Source of the DNA: Teredinibacter purpureus
Lineage (GTDB): Bacteria; Pseudomonadota; Gammaproteobacteria; Pseudomonadales; Cellvibrionaceae
Reading direction: 5' to 3'
Assembly (NCBI RefSeq): GCF_014217335.1
Contig: NZ_CP060092.1
Coordinates: forward strand, 4,047,501-4,111,500
Length of the DNA: 64,000 bases
The notes below the pieces were generated by a model that saw only the letters and a list, made by a program, of their open reading frames with translations, ran no database searches and had not been told where the DNA came from. Position 1 is the stretch's first letter. Each line of letters starts with the position of its first letter. Below are positions 46,630-57,087 of this stretch, piece after piece. The translations under genes and the position numbers were made by a program.

Positions 46630-47331
46630 CTATTTAAATAGCTCGCGACTCACCAACGGTTTGCCCCCCAACGCTTCGTTCAATGCCACTCTGCAAACTT
46701 GCTTAGCCGCTAAACGAGCGCCCTCGGCAGCCCATCGCCCTTCTGCGATAGCCTGAAGCTGGCTACCGCGTAGGGAAAGCTGTCTCGAATGAGGTACAAC
46801 GGGTGTAAACCCCTGTGTGGGGCTGAAGGTATAATAAAATTCACTGCTTGCCTCAATAGAGTTACCTTGCGCATCTTGCAGGAAATCAATACCAACACCC
46901 AAATCATCCAATAGCAAAAATTCAAATTCACGCAACACGACATCAACCACCTCTTTCTCCACAACACTTAACTGCTGCAAACAACGATGGTACGCTTCAA
47001 ACAACCGAGGATGGGGGTCCTCTGCAGCGAACAACCGCTGAATCAATTCATTAATATACATTCCACAATAAAGAGACTCACCTGCGTGTAACAATGGCGG
47101 GTGTTCAATTTCAATTTGCGAGAGTGTTCTGAGTGTGTTTTTGCCGTGATAACTAATTGAGAGCGGTACAAACTGCTGTGGTTTACTGGAACCAGAAGAT
47201 TTCCGGTGACGGGTACGAAAAACGGTACTTACCCGGCCATAGTGCTGGGTAAAAAAATCAATAATAATGCGGCTATCGGTAAAGTTTCGCCAATGTAAAA
47301 CAAAAGCCAGCTCGTCCTCTACCTTTAGCAT
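46630..47331 (-). CDS. recO: DNA repair protein RecO
   Basis: RecO loads RecA with RecR. The N-terminal OB-fold begins AFVLHWRNFTDSRIIIDFFTQHYGRVSTVFRT (about 9-40), the family hallmark. LFAAEDPHPRLFEAYHRCLQQL is in the helical part. Length 233 aa is normal. It follows era by 15 bp on the same strand, the usual gammaproteobacterial order rnc-era-recO. No zinc-finger cysteines are visible, as in other gammaproteobacterial RecO. Confidence 0.95.
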   Translation of the reverse strand: MLKVEDELAFVLHWRNFTDSRIIIDFFTQHYGRVSTVFRTRHRKSSGSSKPQQFVPLSISYHGKNTLRTLSQIEIEHPPLLHAGESLYCGMYINELIQRLFAAEDPHPRLFEAYHRCLQQLSVVEKEVVDVVLREFEFLLLDDLGVGIDFLQDAQGNSIEASSEFYYTFSPTQGFTPVVPHSRQLSLRGSQLQAIAEGRWAAEGARLAAKQVCRVALNEALGGKPLVSRELFK

Positions 47332-47346
47332 AGCCCATTTCCCCGG

Positions 47347-48246
47347 CTATTCGTCTAACCCAAGGCTGCGTAAAGCTCTAACATCGTTAGACCAACCGCG
47401 CTTCACCTTCACCCAAAGATTTAGCATTATTTTGCAGTCAAAGAGCCTTTCCATATCTTCACGCGCTTGCTGACCAATCTGTTTGATACGCTCGCCTTTA
47501 TCACCGATCAGCATTTTTTTCTGGCCACTTCGCTCAACTAAAATAGCCGCACTAATGGTAACAAGCCTATCATTTTCAACAAACTCTTCAATTTCTACTG
47601 CTGTCTGATACGGAACTTCATCGCCCAACTGCCGAGTAATTTTCTCCCTTACAATTTCTGCCGCTAGAAATCGAGAATTTTTATCTGTAATCTGATCTTC
47701 TGGATAGAAATGCTCTCCCTCTGGTAAAAAATTTGAAACAAGAGCTTCTAGTTTATCCAAGTTTTGATTTTTCAATGCAGAAATAGGCACAAGCTCTGCT
47801 TGAGGAAGCTGCTGAGAAAGATGCTGTAAATGTGGAAGCAACTCGTTTTTATCGTCTAGCTGGTCGACTTTATTGACCGCGATAATAACGGGACATGTAA
47901 CATTTGAGACTTGCAAGCAGACCCACGCATCCTCGTCCGTCCACTGCTTTCTATCCACTACGAATACCACCACATCAACATCTTTCAATGCAGACGAAGC
48001 GCTCTTATTCATAGCTTTGTTAATCGCTTTCTCCTGATTTTTATGAATCCCAGGCGTATCAACAAATAACATCTGTACACTGCCTACCGTTTTTATGCCA
48101 AGCACATTGTTACGAGTAGTTTGGGGTTTACGCGAGGTAATACTAATTTTTTGCTCGAGCAAATGATTCAATAAGGTCGATTTACCCACATTGGGACGAC
48201 CAACAATCGCGATGTAGCCAGATTTTAAAGAAGACATAATTAACAA
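47347..48246 (-). CDS. era: Ribosome-assembly GTPase Era
   Basis: Era binds 16S rRNA and GTP. G1 [17 protein letters not shown] (about 16-32), G3 DTPGIH and G4 NKVD are present. The KH domain (about 205-285) has [42 protein letters not shown]. Length 299 aa. It lies between rnc and recO on the same strand. Confidence 0.98.
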   Translation of the reverse strand: MLIMSSLKSGYIAIVGRPNVGKSTLLNHLLEQKISITSRKPQTTRNNVLGIKTVGSVQMLFVDTPGIHKNQEKAINKAMNKSASSALKDVDVVVFVVDRKQWTDEDAWVCLQVSNVTCPVIIAVNKVDQLDDKNELLPHLQHLSQQLPQAELVPISALKNQNLDKLEALVSNFLPEGEHFYPEDQITDKNSRFLAAEIVREKITRQLGDEVPYQTAVEIEEFVENDRLVTISAAILVERSGQKKMLIGDKGERIKQIGQQAREDMERLFDCKIMLNLWVKVKRGWSNDVRALRSLGLDE

Positions 48247-48292
48247 TTTCGCCTGATAATAGGGAGAGGGTGCTAGCGATACCGCAACGTAA

Positions 48293-48982
48293 CTATTTGA
48301 CGCCTAGTGCCAATAGCATTTGTTCCGCTGCCTTTTTCTCGGCTACACGCTTGCTGCCAGCGATTGCAATAGTGGTTTTTTGTGCGCCGCCAACATCGCA
48401 GCTCACCTCAAATTCAGGTGAGTGGGAGTGACCAAAACACCGCACTACTTCATACCGTGGCAGGGGTTTTTTATGCTCTTGCATATACTCCTGCAGGCGA
48501 GTTTTTGCGTCCTTTGCGGTCTCTGCGGGAGAGGTTAAGTCAAGCCGTGTATCAAACCAACGTAACACCGCTGTTTTACACGTTTCCATTCCCGACTCGA
48601 TATAAATTGCACCTAACAGTGCTTCAACTGCATCAGCTAAAATTGATGCTCTACGAAAACCACCACTTTTCAATTCACCTTCGCCTAATTGCAGGTAATC
48701 GCCCAACTGAAAATCTCGGGCAATTTCCGCCAAAGTTTCGCCTTTCACTAAACTCGCTCGCAAGCGGCTCAAATCACCTTCGCGCGCAGTAGGGAATTTA
48801 TGAAACAAGGCTTCGGCAATAAAGAAATTCAACAACGAGTCGCCAAGAAACTCTAAGCGCTCATTGTTTTTCGGCCCAACACTCCGATGAGAAAGGGCTC
48901 GATATAACAGAGTCGGGTCTTGGAACTGATACCCCAACGCAGATTCAATTCGTGCGCTATTCAGCTTCGATAAGGTACTCAC
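48293..48982 (-). CDS. rnc: Ribonuclease III (Rnc)
   Basis: RNase III cuts double-stranded RNA. The signature [20 protein letters not shown] (about 40-60) carries the catalytic acidic residues; [13 protein letters not shown] and the dsRNA-binding domain (about 150-225; [23 protein letters not shown]) follow. I chose the GTG at 48982 (229 aa), which matches the family length. The upstream TTG at 49009 would be unusual. Either way the start overlaps the end of the preceding gene. Confidence 0.95.
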   Translation of the reverse strand: MSTLSKLNSARIESALGYQFQDPTLLYRALSHRSVGPKNNERLEFLGDSLLNFFIAEALFHKFPTAREGDLSRLRASLVKGETLAEIARDFQLGDYLQLGEGELKSGGFRRASILADAVEALLGAIYIESGMETCKTAVLRWFDTRLDLTSPAETAKDAKTRLQEYMQEHKKPLPRYEVVRCFGHSHSPEFEVSCDVGGAQKTTIAIAGSKRVAEKKAAEQMLLALGVK

Positions 48983-49367
48983 AACATAATTCCGGCTGGG
49001 AAGTGTCAAGCTGACTTTTAAATATCAGCAACACTTCAATATTGGCAAACATAGGTACACGTTTTTCGTATACATTGTTTATTAACACGCGGTCATTCTT
49101 ACGCACTACTTTAAATGCAGTCCCTTCTTCACCGCGCACATTATTTATCATCATAAAATTTTCAATTTTTCGATAAATATCGCGTTTATCCATCGCGCCC
49201 AAATTAGATTCCTGCTCTGAAAGCGATTTCAATGCTCCCTGAACTGCCCAATTATCTAAATAATGGGGGCCAATGCGAAACACGCAAAAAAACAAGCCCC
49301 CAAAAAAGAGAATCATGAACATCGTATTGGTAGAAATAAATCCAAACTGACAATTGGGTTTGTTCAT
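48957..49367 (-). CDS. DUF4845 family membrane protein
   Basis: 136 aa with one N-terminal membrane helix (about 10-30; TMFMILFFGGLFFCVFRIGPHYLDNWAV) and a periplasmic remainder: EQESNLGAMDKRDIYRKIENFMM and NNVRGEEGTAFKV. This fits the DUF4845 family that sits between lepB and rnc in many gammaproteobacteria. Function unknown. It overlaps the start of rnc by about 26 bases. Confidence 0.85.
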   Translation of the reverse strand: MNKPNCQFGFISTNTMFMILFFGGLFFCVFRIGPHYLDNWAVQGALKSLSEQESNLGAMDKRDIYRKIENFMMINNVRGEEGTAFKVVRKNDRVLINNVYEKRVPMFANIEVLLIFKSQLDTSQPELCCEYLIEAE

Positions 49368-49387
49368 AACATCTATCCAAGTGGTAC

Positions 49388-50251
49388 TTATATTGAGCCT
49401 GTTCGAGAAAAACTAGGCAAACTCAAAAACTTGTCCCAGTGCATCCATATAGCAAATGCTTTACCTACAATTCGATCTTCCGGCACAAAACCCCAATCTC
49501 GGCCATCTGAGCTGTTATCGCGATTATCACCAATCATTAGATAGTGCCCTTGCGGTACATCCCAACTACCATTGACACTAAGCCGCCCAGGAATGGTACA
49601 TTTGCGCATTCGGTGGGTTTCGCCATCTATATTTTCATCGGTGATTAAATAACTACCGCCTCGAGCAGAACAAAAATCGACACTTTCGATTGTCTCTCTT
49701 AGCACCAAGGTCTGCTCTGCTTCGACACCATTAATATATAGCACGTTATTCGTGTAACGGATTTTGTCGCCCGGCAGCCCAATGACGCGCTTAATAAAAT
49801 ACTGGCTGCGATGAGGCGGAAAAAACACCATCACATCACCGCGCTTCGGATCACTTACAGGAATAATTTTATTACGGAATACCGGCATACGAACACCGTA
49901 CGCAAATTTATTCACAGCAATAAAATCGCCCACTTCCAGCGTAGGCACCATAGATTCTGAAGGGATTTGAAAGGGCTCGATAATGAACGACCGTAGAAAG
50001 AAGACCAAAAACAAGACAGGAAAGAAAGATTTAGAAAACTCTACAACGGATGGTTCTGCCGCAACCGCCATATAAGCTTTTACGTAGCCCTCGTCCTTCT
50101 CCTTTTGCGCGTCAGTTAAATGGGGAAAGCGTGCATCAACATTCGCGATAGCTGCGCGACGAGACTTTTTCAACATTACAATATCGTAAAGCCAAACCAT
50201 GCCGGTACCAGCAACGGCCAACATTAAAATTAACGGTAAATTGATATCCAT
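49388..50251 (-). CDS. lepB: Signal peptidase I (LepB)
   Basis: LepB cleaves signal peptides at the outer face of the inner membrane. The catalytic Ser is in EPFQIPSESMVPTLEVGDFI, and Lys in RSQYFIKRVIGLPGDKI. GDNRDNSSDGRDWG is box E. N-terminal hydrophobic helices (MDINLPLILMLAVAGTGMVW and VVEFSKSFFPVLFLVFFLRSF) anchor it. I chose the ATG at 50251 (287 aa); the longer frame overlaps lepA and gives an unlikely N terminus. It follows lepA by 13 bases. Confidence 0.97.
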   Translation of the reverse strand: MDINLPLILMLAVAGTGMVWLYDIVMLKKSRRAAIANVDARFPHLTDAQKEKDEGYVKAYMAVAAEPSVVEFSKSFFPVLFLVFFLRSFIIEPFQIPSESMVPTLEVGDFIAVNKFAYGVRMPVFRNKIIPVSDPKRGDVMVFFPPHRSQYFIKRVIGLPGDKIRYTNNVLYINGVEAEQTLVLRETIESVDFCSARGGSYLITDENIDGETHRMRKCTIPGRLSVNGSWDVPQGHYLMIGDNRDNSSDGRDWGFVPEDRIVGKAFAIWMHWDKFLSLPSFSRTGSI

Positions 50252-50264
50252 ATTTGTCCTGTAT

Positions 50265-52064
50265 TTAACTATCGATTTTAAGCACAGCCAAGAAAGCTTC
50301 TTGTGGAATTTCGACACTTCCCACTTGCTTCATACGCTTTTTACCGGCTTTTTGTTTTTCCAACAATTTCTTCTTCCGGCTAACGTCCCCACCATAACAC
50401 TTAGCCGTTACGTTTTTGCGCAACGCTTTTACCGTGGTTCTCGCAACGATTTGACCGCCAATAGCGGCTTGAATAGCCACATCAAACATTTGTCGTGGAA
50501 TAAGCTCTTTCATTTTATCGGCTAATGCACGGCCTTTGTAGTGAGCGTTATCACGAAAAATAATCAATGCTAACGCATCAACTTTTTCACCGTTAATGAG
50601 TACGTCAAGGCGCACCAAATTGGAGGGCGCAAACCGTACAAAGCTATAATCTAATGAGGCAAACCCACGGCTTACCGATTTTAGCCTATCAAAAAAGTCC
50701 ATAACCACTTCATTCATGGGTAATTCATAGCAGAGCGACACCTGCCCGCCAACATATTGCAAATTTTTCTGAATACCACGTTTTTCAACACACAGCGTAA
50801 TGACAGCGCCTAAATAGTCGGACGGAACGAGAATATTCGCTTCGCAAAGCGGTTCACGCATTTCGTCAATTAAGCTGATATCCGGTAATTTGGAAGGGTT
50901 ATCCACATAAATGGTTTTCCCATCATTTGTTACCACTTCGTAAATTACAGTAGGTGCGGTAGTGATAAGGTCGAGATTATATTCCCTCTCTAGTCGCTCT
51001 TGGATAATTTCCATGTGCAGCATACCAAGGAAGCCGCAACGAAAACCAAACCCTAAAGCATCTGAACTTTCAGGTTCATAAAATAAGGAAGCATCGTTTA
51101 GGGTTAGCTTGGCCAAGGCGTCGCGGAACGTCTCGTAATCATCGGAGCTTACGGGAAATAGACCTGCATAGACTTGTGGCTTTATTTTTTTAAAGCCTGG
51201 AAGCATTTCAACATCGGGGGTCTTTGAATGCGTTAACGTATCACCCACTGGCGCGCCCAAAATCTCTTTAATTCCTGCTACGACAAAGCCCACCTCCCCC
51301 GCATTTAAGACACCGGTATCTTTTCGTTTCGGGGTAAAAACACCGACGATATCAACACCATGGGCTTTACCAATGGATTTTGCGATTATTTTGTCTTTTG
51401 TTTTTAAAGATCCCTGGGTCACGCGAACAAGCGAGACAACGCCAAGGTAATTATCAAACCAAGAATCAATAATAAGGGCTTGAAGCGGTGCATCAACATC
51501 GCCAACAGGCGCAGGAACATCGCGTACCAGCCGCTCTAATACATCCTGAATACCCAAACCAGATTTCGCGCTACAGCGCACTGCATCAGTAGCATCGATC
51601 CCTATAATATCTTCGATCTCTTCTGAAACTCGCTCCGGCTCTACCTGAGGCAAGTCCATCTTATTCAATACGGGGATAACTTCTAACCCTTGCTCTATAG
51701 CCGTGTAACAATTGGCGACAGACTGGGCCTCTACGCCCTGTGCGGCATCCACCACAAGCAGTGCACCTTCACAGGCGGCCAAGGAGCGCGACACTTCGTA
51801 GGAGAAATCAACATGACCGGGAGTATCAATAAAGTTCAGTTGATAGGTTTTACCGTCTTGCGCGAGGTAATCCAATGTAACGCTCTGAGCCTTAATAGTG
51901 ATGCCTCTCTCGCGCTCGATATCCATGGAATCCAGCACTTGGGCTTCCATTTCTCGAGCGGATAGGCCGCCACAGTCTTGAATAAATCGATCTGCGAGGG
52001 TCGATTTACCGTGGTCAATATGGGCAATAATAGAAAAATTTCGGATATGACTAAGATCGGTCAC
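50265..52064 (-). CDS. lepA: Elongation factor 4 (LepA)
   Basis: Ribosomal GTPase. Motifs are [15 protein letters not shown] (G1), [21 protein letters not shown] (G3) and PVLNKMDLP (G4). LepA-specific C-terminal IRQ-type region is present: [46 protein letters not shown]. Length 599 aa equals the E. coli protein. It is followed by lepB. Confidence 0.98.
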   Translation of the reverse strand: MTDLSHIRNFSIIAHIDHGKSTLADRFIQDCGGLSAREMEAQVLDSMDIERERGITIKAQSVTLDYLAQDGKTYQLNFIDTPGHVDFSYEVSRSLAACEGALLVVDAAQGVEAQSVANCYTAIEQGLEVIPVLNKMDLPQVEPERVSEEIEDIIGIDATDAVRCSAKSGLGIQDVLERLVRDVPAPVGDVDAPLQALIIDSWFDNYLGVVSLVRVTQGSLKTKDKIIAKSIGKAHGVDIVGVFTPKRKDTGVLNAGEVGFVVAGIKEILGAPVGDTLTHSKTPDVEMLPGFKKIKPQVYAGLFPVSSDDYETFRDALAKLTLNDASLFYEPESSDALGFGFRCGFLGMLHMEIIQERLEREYNLDLITTAPTVIYEVVTNDGKTIYVDNPSKLPDISLIDEMREPLCEANILVPSDYLGAVITLCVEKRGIQKNLQYVGGQVSLCYELPMNEVVMDFFDRLKSVSRGFASLDYSFVRFAPSNLVRLDVLINGEKVDALALIIFRDNAHYKGRALADKMKELIPRQMFDVAIQAAIGGQIVARTTVKALRKNVTAKCYGGDVSRKKKLLEKQKAGKKRMKQVGSVEIPQEAFLAVLKIDS

Positions 52065-52262
52065 GAGGGCTTGCTACTCATCAATGATTAAACGGCCTAG
52101 ATCTGCTTTATGGGCCTCTATTACAGAGCCCGTATCAGCGACTCAGAGGGGCTTTCGGTGGCGCAAGTCTACAGTATTTAATAAGCCTAAGCTATGCGAG
52201 CACCACCCCCCCGAAATTACTTGAGCGTGGCGCTGCTAGGCTTGAAGGCACTAAGATTAAGG

Positions 52263-53645
52263 CTACTGTAGCCGTATCGTTCTGAAGGTTGGGCGGCCAT
52301 CGCGGAAAAACCGTATGGGCTGTAAACTATCGGAAGGCAAATTGGCTAATATCCGACGGTAATCCTCTACTGTTTCTATCTGTTCGAACCCGAGCTGCGC
52401 GATGACATCTCCTGGAGCAACGCCGGCATCGGCGGCAGCACCATGAGGGTCCACCTGAGTCACCGTTACACCACCGGTTAACCGCCACTGATCGCGAAGC
52501 GATGATTCAATCGTTTCAACCGTTAAGCCTAGACGGTCCGCCGCGGTACTCGGTGACACCTCAGTGATTGTGGCCGCAGCATCGCCGCCCTCTAAGCGCC
52601 CTACCGTAACGTCAATAGTTTTACGCTTTCCTTTACGCATAACGACTACGGGTACTTCGCTATCAGGCTGAGTTGAGCCCACCGCGTGAGGCAAGTCACC
52701 TGACGTAAGAATGTTACGCCTTGCGAACTTCAGAATAATATCACCAACCATGATGCCCGATTTATCGGCTGGGCCACCGGGCTCCATTTGAGCAACAAGC
52801 GCTCCCTGAGGCCGTTTTAAACCAAAGGAGTCGGCTAAGTTCTTATCAACCTCTTGAATAACAACGCCCAACCAACCCCGATCCACTCGGCCTTTTTCTT
52901 TTAACTGTTCAACAACGTTTAATGCGACGGTCGACGGTATAGCGAACGAGAGACCAATGGAGCCGCCCGAACGTGTATAAATTTGAGAGTTAACCCCAAC
53001 AACTTTACCTTCCATATTAAACAATGGCCCTCCCGAATTGCCGGGGTTAATGGCGACATCGGTCTGAATAAAAGGCACGTAATTTTCGTTTTTGTCTGTT
53101 GGAATACTCCGCCCGATTGCACTCACAATTCCCGCACTTGCCGAAAAATCTAATCCAAAAGGAGAGCCAATGGCAACTACCCACTCACCTATGCGCAACT
53201 CATCATTGGTGGCCAAGGTTAAAAATGGTAATTTTTCTTCATCAATTTTTAACAGGGCCAAGTCTGATCGGGGATCTGAACCAATAACCATTGCTTTAAA
53301 TTCGCGGCGATCAACAAGCCGGACCACGATTTGGTCTGCATCTTCAATCACATGATAGTTAGTTAACAAATAGCCATCGCTCGAAATAAGAAACCCAGAC
53401 CCCATAGAACTCATATTGCGCTCTGGCATTTCTCTAGGCTCAAACAGGTGCCGAAATATATCAGGAATTTGCTGCCCTGGTGGGAGACTAAAGCCACGCG
53501 GCTTTACCGCCGTTGTGGTGTTTATTTTTACCACGGCAGGAGAGCTTTTTTCAATTAACGGGGTAAAGTCGGGAAGATTATAATTGGCTGCTGAAACAAT
53601 CAATGGAAAGGCCAAAACTATAAACACAAAAAACCGTACGATCAT
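52263..53645 (-). CDS. mucD: DegP/MucD-type periplasmic serine protease
   Basis: 460 aa with signal peptide (MIVRFFVFIVLAFPLIVSA). The trypsin-like triad is seen: His in LLTNYHVIEDADQI (about 95-108), Asp in SDLALLKI, Ser in NPGNSGGPLFN (about 205). Two PDZ domains follow (about 260-350 and 365-455; GWLGVVIQEVDKNLADSFGLKRP). It belongs to the DegQ/MucD family and acts in periplasmic quality control. Location after rseC in the rpoE cluster agrees with MucD of Pseudomonas. Confidence 0.96.
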   Translation of the reverse strand: MIVRFFVFIVLAFPLIVSAANYNLPDFTPLIEKSSPAVVKINTTTAVKPRGFSLPPGQQIPDIFRHLFEPREMPERNMSSMGSGFLISSDGYLLTNYHVIEDADQIVVRLVDRREFKAMVIGSDPRSDLALLKIDEEKLPFLTLATNDELRIGEWVVAIGSPFGLDFSASAGIVSAIGRSIPTDKNENYVPFIQTDVAINPGNSGGPLFNMEGKVVGVNSQIYTRSGGSIGLSFAIPSTVALNVVEQLKEKGRVDRGWLGVVIQEVDKNLADSFGLKRPQGALVAQMEPGGPADKSGIMVGDIILKFARRNILTSGDLPHAVGSTQPDSEVPVVVMRKGKRKTIDVTVGRLEGGDAAATITEVSPSTAADRLGLTVETIESSLRDQWRLTGGVTVTQVDPHGAAADAGVAPGDVIAQLGFEQIETVEDYRRILANLPSDSLQPIRFFRDGRPTFRTIRLQ

Positions 53646-53772
53646 TTATTTTCTCCGCGAAAGTATTTTTTCAATCCTCTGGCTTATAAAAAGCAATTTG
53701 CGCCAGTTAGTTATCAGAACCTCAAACTCGCCTTCTGGTTCCCAGCATTCATAAAATTAGTGTAGGCCTATA

Positions 53773-54225
53773 TTAGTCACCGACACTAATCACCGAAGAC
53801 AGTTGACCCAACAACTGAGGCCTTACGCCTTTCCTGTTTGGCAAAAAACGAACAATACCACCGCCAATCAGCAAGCCCACAACGGCAGCAAGCATCATAA
53901 ATATTTCCGCAACGTCACTATACGAGGCCCCTGCCAATGCCAGAAACATACACAGCAAAGGTAATCCGTAACTTAATAGAGCATCCAGCACCATGGCGGT
54001 TTCATCAACACCAATTAGCACGTCATCCCCCAACTGAGGCCGACCATGAGTGGAGTCAGACGAGTAAAATGCTTTGATGCACGTAAGGTTACTATCAGCG
54101 GCGACGAGTAACTTCTGGCCACAACCATGCCGGGCACGACACTGACCACAGGTCGAAAGTTTGAGAGTTTCGACCCAAACGCCATCACACTCAACTGCGA
54201 TTACTTTGCCACTTTCACTTAACAC
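53773..54225 (-). CDS. rseC: Sigma-E regulator RseC (MucC-like)
   Basis: 150 aa. The cytoplasmic N terminus has a cysteine cluster (Cys13, 26, 29 and 35; STCGQCRARHGCGQ) that may hold a redox-sensitive cluster. Two membrane helices follow (about 78-97 and 102-121). RseC modulates the RseA/RpoE system in E. coli, a minor role. It is in order between rseB and mucD on the same strand. Confidence 0.93.
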   Translation of the reverse strand: MLSESGKVIAVECDGVWVETLKLSTCGQCRARHGCGQKLLVAADSNLTCIKAFYSSDSTHGRPQLGDDVLIGVDETAMVLDALLSYGLPLLCMFLALAGASYSDVAEIFMMLAAVVGLLIGGGIVRFLPNRKGVRPQLLGQLSSVISVGD

Positions 54226-54364
54226 TCGAGATAAGCCTATGATTCTCTGCGATACAAAAAACAGATAATGGATGAAATTGCGGGGTATTGTAGACAGTTT
54301 GGGGGGTTATGCCCAAAAAACAAGGCACCCCCAACACTAAGACGGCATTGCAAGATGATGCCCG

Positions 54365-55375
54365 TTAGGGAACGGGCGTTAAAAGCGGCGTAGAAATAGA
54401 CTGCAATATTCTAACAGCGGCCGTTTCTGGCACTTCCCCAACTAACGAGAGATGCACAACTTGCTCTTCTGCTCGACGTAAATCCATCAAAATTAATGTC
54501 GCACCGCGCTGTGCCATTCCTCGAGGAATCTGCTGGACATCCTCGTTTTCTGGCACGAGCTCAGGATTAACAAAAACAGAAAAGGAAGAAAGCCCATCGG
54601 TATACGTGTGCACAAGACCATCCTGCTCTGTCCAGCGGGAATTGGCGCGAGTGAAGCCGACAGGCACCCAGCTAGGCATCCACTTATCCACACCTGCGCT
54701 AGCACCAACCTCAGCGCTCTTGCGCTCTGTGGCCACCTCTACACACGGCTGATCGGGCTCAACCGAGGTAAAACTCTCCAGCTCCTCACTGTCCCATTCA
54801 GGGTTATGATCAAAGGCAACAAACTGCATGCGCTCCAGTACTTTGCTACGCGAAACAACCAATACCTTTAGCAACACGCCAGACTCAACATCTACACCCA
54901 AGCTCATACCGTAGCGATCATTATCTTTCGGCAGCAGTTGCACCACAGCCACCTTTCGGCCGGCAACTCGATCATAGCCTTTATAGTATAAATGGTAATA
55001 CTCGTTAAAATGTAACGCTTTGCCACTACCCGTGGCCAACATTGCACCTCTCACCATGCGTCCGCCGAGCGATTCGCAACTGGCCGTTCGACCATCACGG
55101 TTTAGCGTTCGCGTAGGCCCGTTCAGCAAAATATAACGCTCATTTTCAATGTTGTTCACAACCGCATGAGACACATCAATGGTTTCTAAGCTGCCGCCAT
55201 GCTCATACGTAAACACACCGCGATAATTCTCGGTACGCATCGCATACGTTAACCTTGCAAGAATTTTCTCCGCAGAAGGCTCTGTTTCTACCGCATAGGT
55301 TTCAACACAAACAATACAGAGCGCGACAACGCCGAATAAGGCTTTTATATAGCGGCTTAAACAAAACGGGAACAC
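54365..55375 (-). CDS. rseB: Sigma-E regulatory protein RseB (MucB)
   Basis: RseB is a periplasmic protein that binds RseA and protects it, and senses lipoprotein or lipopolysaccharide intermediates. Signal peptide about 1-29 (ALFGVVALCIVCVETYA). The mature domain begins SAEKILARLTYAMRTENYRGVFTYEHGG, typical of RseB, with LLNGPTRTLNRDGR and a C-terminal domain from about residue 235. Length 336 aa. Confidence 0.95.
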   Translation of the reverse strand: MFPFCLSRYIKALFGVVALCIVCVETYAVETEPSAEKILARLTYAMRTENYRGVFTYEHGGSLETIDVSHAVVNNIENERYILLNGPTRTLNRDGRTASCESLGGRMVRGAMLATGSGKALHFNEYYHLYYKGYDRVAGRKVAVVQLLPKDNDRYGMSLGVDVESGVLLKVLVVSRSKVLERMQFVAFDHNPEWDSEELESFTSVEPDQPCVEVATERKSAEVGASAGVDKWMPSWVPVGFTRANSRWTEQDGLVHTYTDGLSSFSVFVNPELVPENEDVQQIPRGMAQRGATLILMDLRRAEEQVVHLSLVGEVPETAAVRILQSISTPLLTPVP

Positions 55376-55487
55376 GAGTTACAACACCTCGTTGGCAACG
55401 ATTTAGTAATAAGGGAAAGATGAACGAAAAGTAGTATTTAAAACGTAGAAACGACCGCATTAACCCGCAAGACGGCCGTCTCAATAA

Positions 55488-56273
55488 TTATTCTGAGTCG
55501 CGAGGCACTAATGTCTGACTTTCTACCACAGAGGCTTCACCTTCAGCAATTGTCGGTGCAGATACGGCATTCAAGTCGGTTAGACGCGCAAACGAAATAA
55601 CACCCAAATCACTATTGTCTGATACCTGGCCAGCATGGATCATCATAAGACGGTCCAAATGCGCCTGTAATTCAGCATCCTCGACGATTTGTGCACTTTT
55701 GCTGCCTGTTGTGGGTAGCGCCTGAGTGATTGCACCTCTAGGCAGGGACGGTTGCTGTGCAGTGTGAGCTGTACTTACAGTACGAGCCGATAAAGTTGGC
55801 GTATCGAACCCGGCGGGAACAACCGCAGAATTCAAATCGGGCGCAACGAAAGGCTCCAGTTCTGCAAGAGCGCCATCCGTAACACTATTGCCAGCACCAA
55901 ACCCCGAATACTGCTGAACACCCACCAACAAACCAAAGGCAACCGTCGCAGCAATACTGCCTTTAGCCATAATATCGACCCAACGACGTTTGGCCGACGG
56001 CGAGGATAAGGCGTGAGCCGGTTCCAAATCAATTTCAGCTCGAATATGAGCGGAAAGATCGACCCCCATTAATGGAGAGCTCTCGTTCTTCATTACAGCG
56101 CTGGCCATGTGATAGCGATGCCAAGTCGCACGAACATTTTCGCTTTGCTCTGACTCTCTTAGTACACGCCGTAGATCAAGTTCATCACCTTGATCGTCCA
56201 GCAATGCGGATATAGATTCGCCAATAGCTGTGCTCATTGTTTCGGGCTTTTCATTCTGTGCAGAAGAAGTCAT
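55488..56273 (-). CDS. rseA: Anti-sigma-E factor RseA (MucA)
   Basis: Inner-membrane anti-sigma factor, 261 aa. The cytoplasmic part (about 1-105) contains ESISALLDDQGDELDLRRVLRESEQSENVRATWHRYHMASAVM, typical of RseA. One membrane helix follows (about 108-124; GSIAATVAFGLLVGVQQYSGF). The periplasmic tail binds RseB. ATG at 56237 (M13) is an alternative start. A 232-bp gap lies between its start and the end of rpoE, longer than the few tens of bases usual in this operon. Confidence 0.92.
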   Translation of the reverse strand: MTSSAQNEKPETMSTAIGESISALLDDQGDELDLRRVLRESEQSENVRATWHRYHMASAVMKNESSPLMGVDLSAHIRAEIDLEPAHALSSPSAKRRWVDIMAKGSIAATVAFGLLVGVQQYSGFGAGNSVTDGALAELEPFVAPDLNSAVVPAGFDTPTLSARTVSTAHTAQQPSLPRGAITQALPTTGSKSAQIVEDAELQAHLDRLMMIHAGQVSDNSDLGVISFARLTDLNAVSAPTIAEGEASVVESQTLVPRDSE

Positions 56274-56505
56274 ATCTACTAACGCCTGGAGTATTACACC
56301 GCCAATGCGGCAATTATTTTAGAGAATAACCGGTAAATATTATCGATTATCAGCCCTATAAAGTAGCCTTATTCAGCCGCTATTCAGGACTCACACAATC
56401 TGACCACCGTGTGCTCATTTTGTTTCACTTATCTCAACATTTATTAACGAACCATGCGTCACGACTATCAGCAATGACCAAACAGCGGACTCACTCAATA
56501 CCCAC

Positions 56506-57087
56506 CTATAGCAAATGGGCCATCTGTTTATCAATAGATTCACGTGCACGAAAGATACGCGAGCGAACAGTGCCCACGGGACACCCCATAACCTCTGCAA
56601 TATCTTCGTAGCTTAACCCTTCCATTTCTCGAAGCGTTACCGCCGTACGTAAATCTTCCGGCAAGTCGCGTATGGCTTTTTGTACAACATCGTCCAGCTG
56701 ATCTCTCATTAGCTGCCCTTCAGGAGAGCCGAGATCTTTCAGTTGTTCACTGCCACTGTAGTACTCCGCATCTTCAACATCGACATCGGAGGCTGGCGGG
56801 CGCCGCCCACGTGAGACTAAGTGATTTTTTGCCGTGTTGATCGCTATTCGATAAACCCATGTGTAAAACGCGCTATCACCTCGAAAATTAGGTAGCGCTC
56901 TATAAGCTTTGATAAAGGTTTCTTGCGCGACATCTTGAACTTCAGCACTGTCTTTTATAAAACGGCTGATAATCGCAAATATTTTATGTTGGTACTTCAA
57001 AACCAAAAGATCGAATGCTCGTTTGTCGCCTTTTTGAACGCGGACAACAAGCTGTGCATCTGTTTGCGAAGCGGGTTGCACCGCCAT
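56506..57087 (-). CDS. rpoE: RNA polymerase sigma-E factor RpoE (AlgU)
   Basis: ECF sigma factor of 193 aa. Region 2 is AFDLLVLKYQHKIFAIISRFIKDSAEVQDVAQETFIKAYRAL (about 24-65). Region 4 is LREMEGLSYEDIAEVMGCPVGTVRSRIFRARESI (about 150-183). Its length and sequence match AlgU/RpoE. The promoter at 57252-57279 is a perfect sigma-E site, indicating autoregulation. Confidence 0.97.
   Translation of the reverse strand: MAVQPASQTDAQLVVRVQKGDKRAFDLLVLKYQHKIFAIISRFIKDSAEVQDVAQETFIKAYRALPNFRGDSAFYTWVYRIAINTAKNHLVSRGRRPPASDVDVEDAEYYSGSEQLKDLGSPEGQLMRDQLDDVVQKAIRDLPEDLRTAVTLREMEGLSYEDIAEVMGCPVGTVRSRIFRARESIDKQMAHLL

Noticed and set aside
52065..52262. Possible terminator between mucD and lepA
   Set aside because: No convincing stem with T-run could be found by eye.
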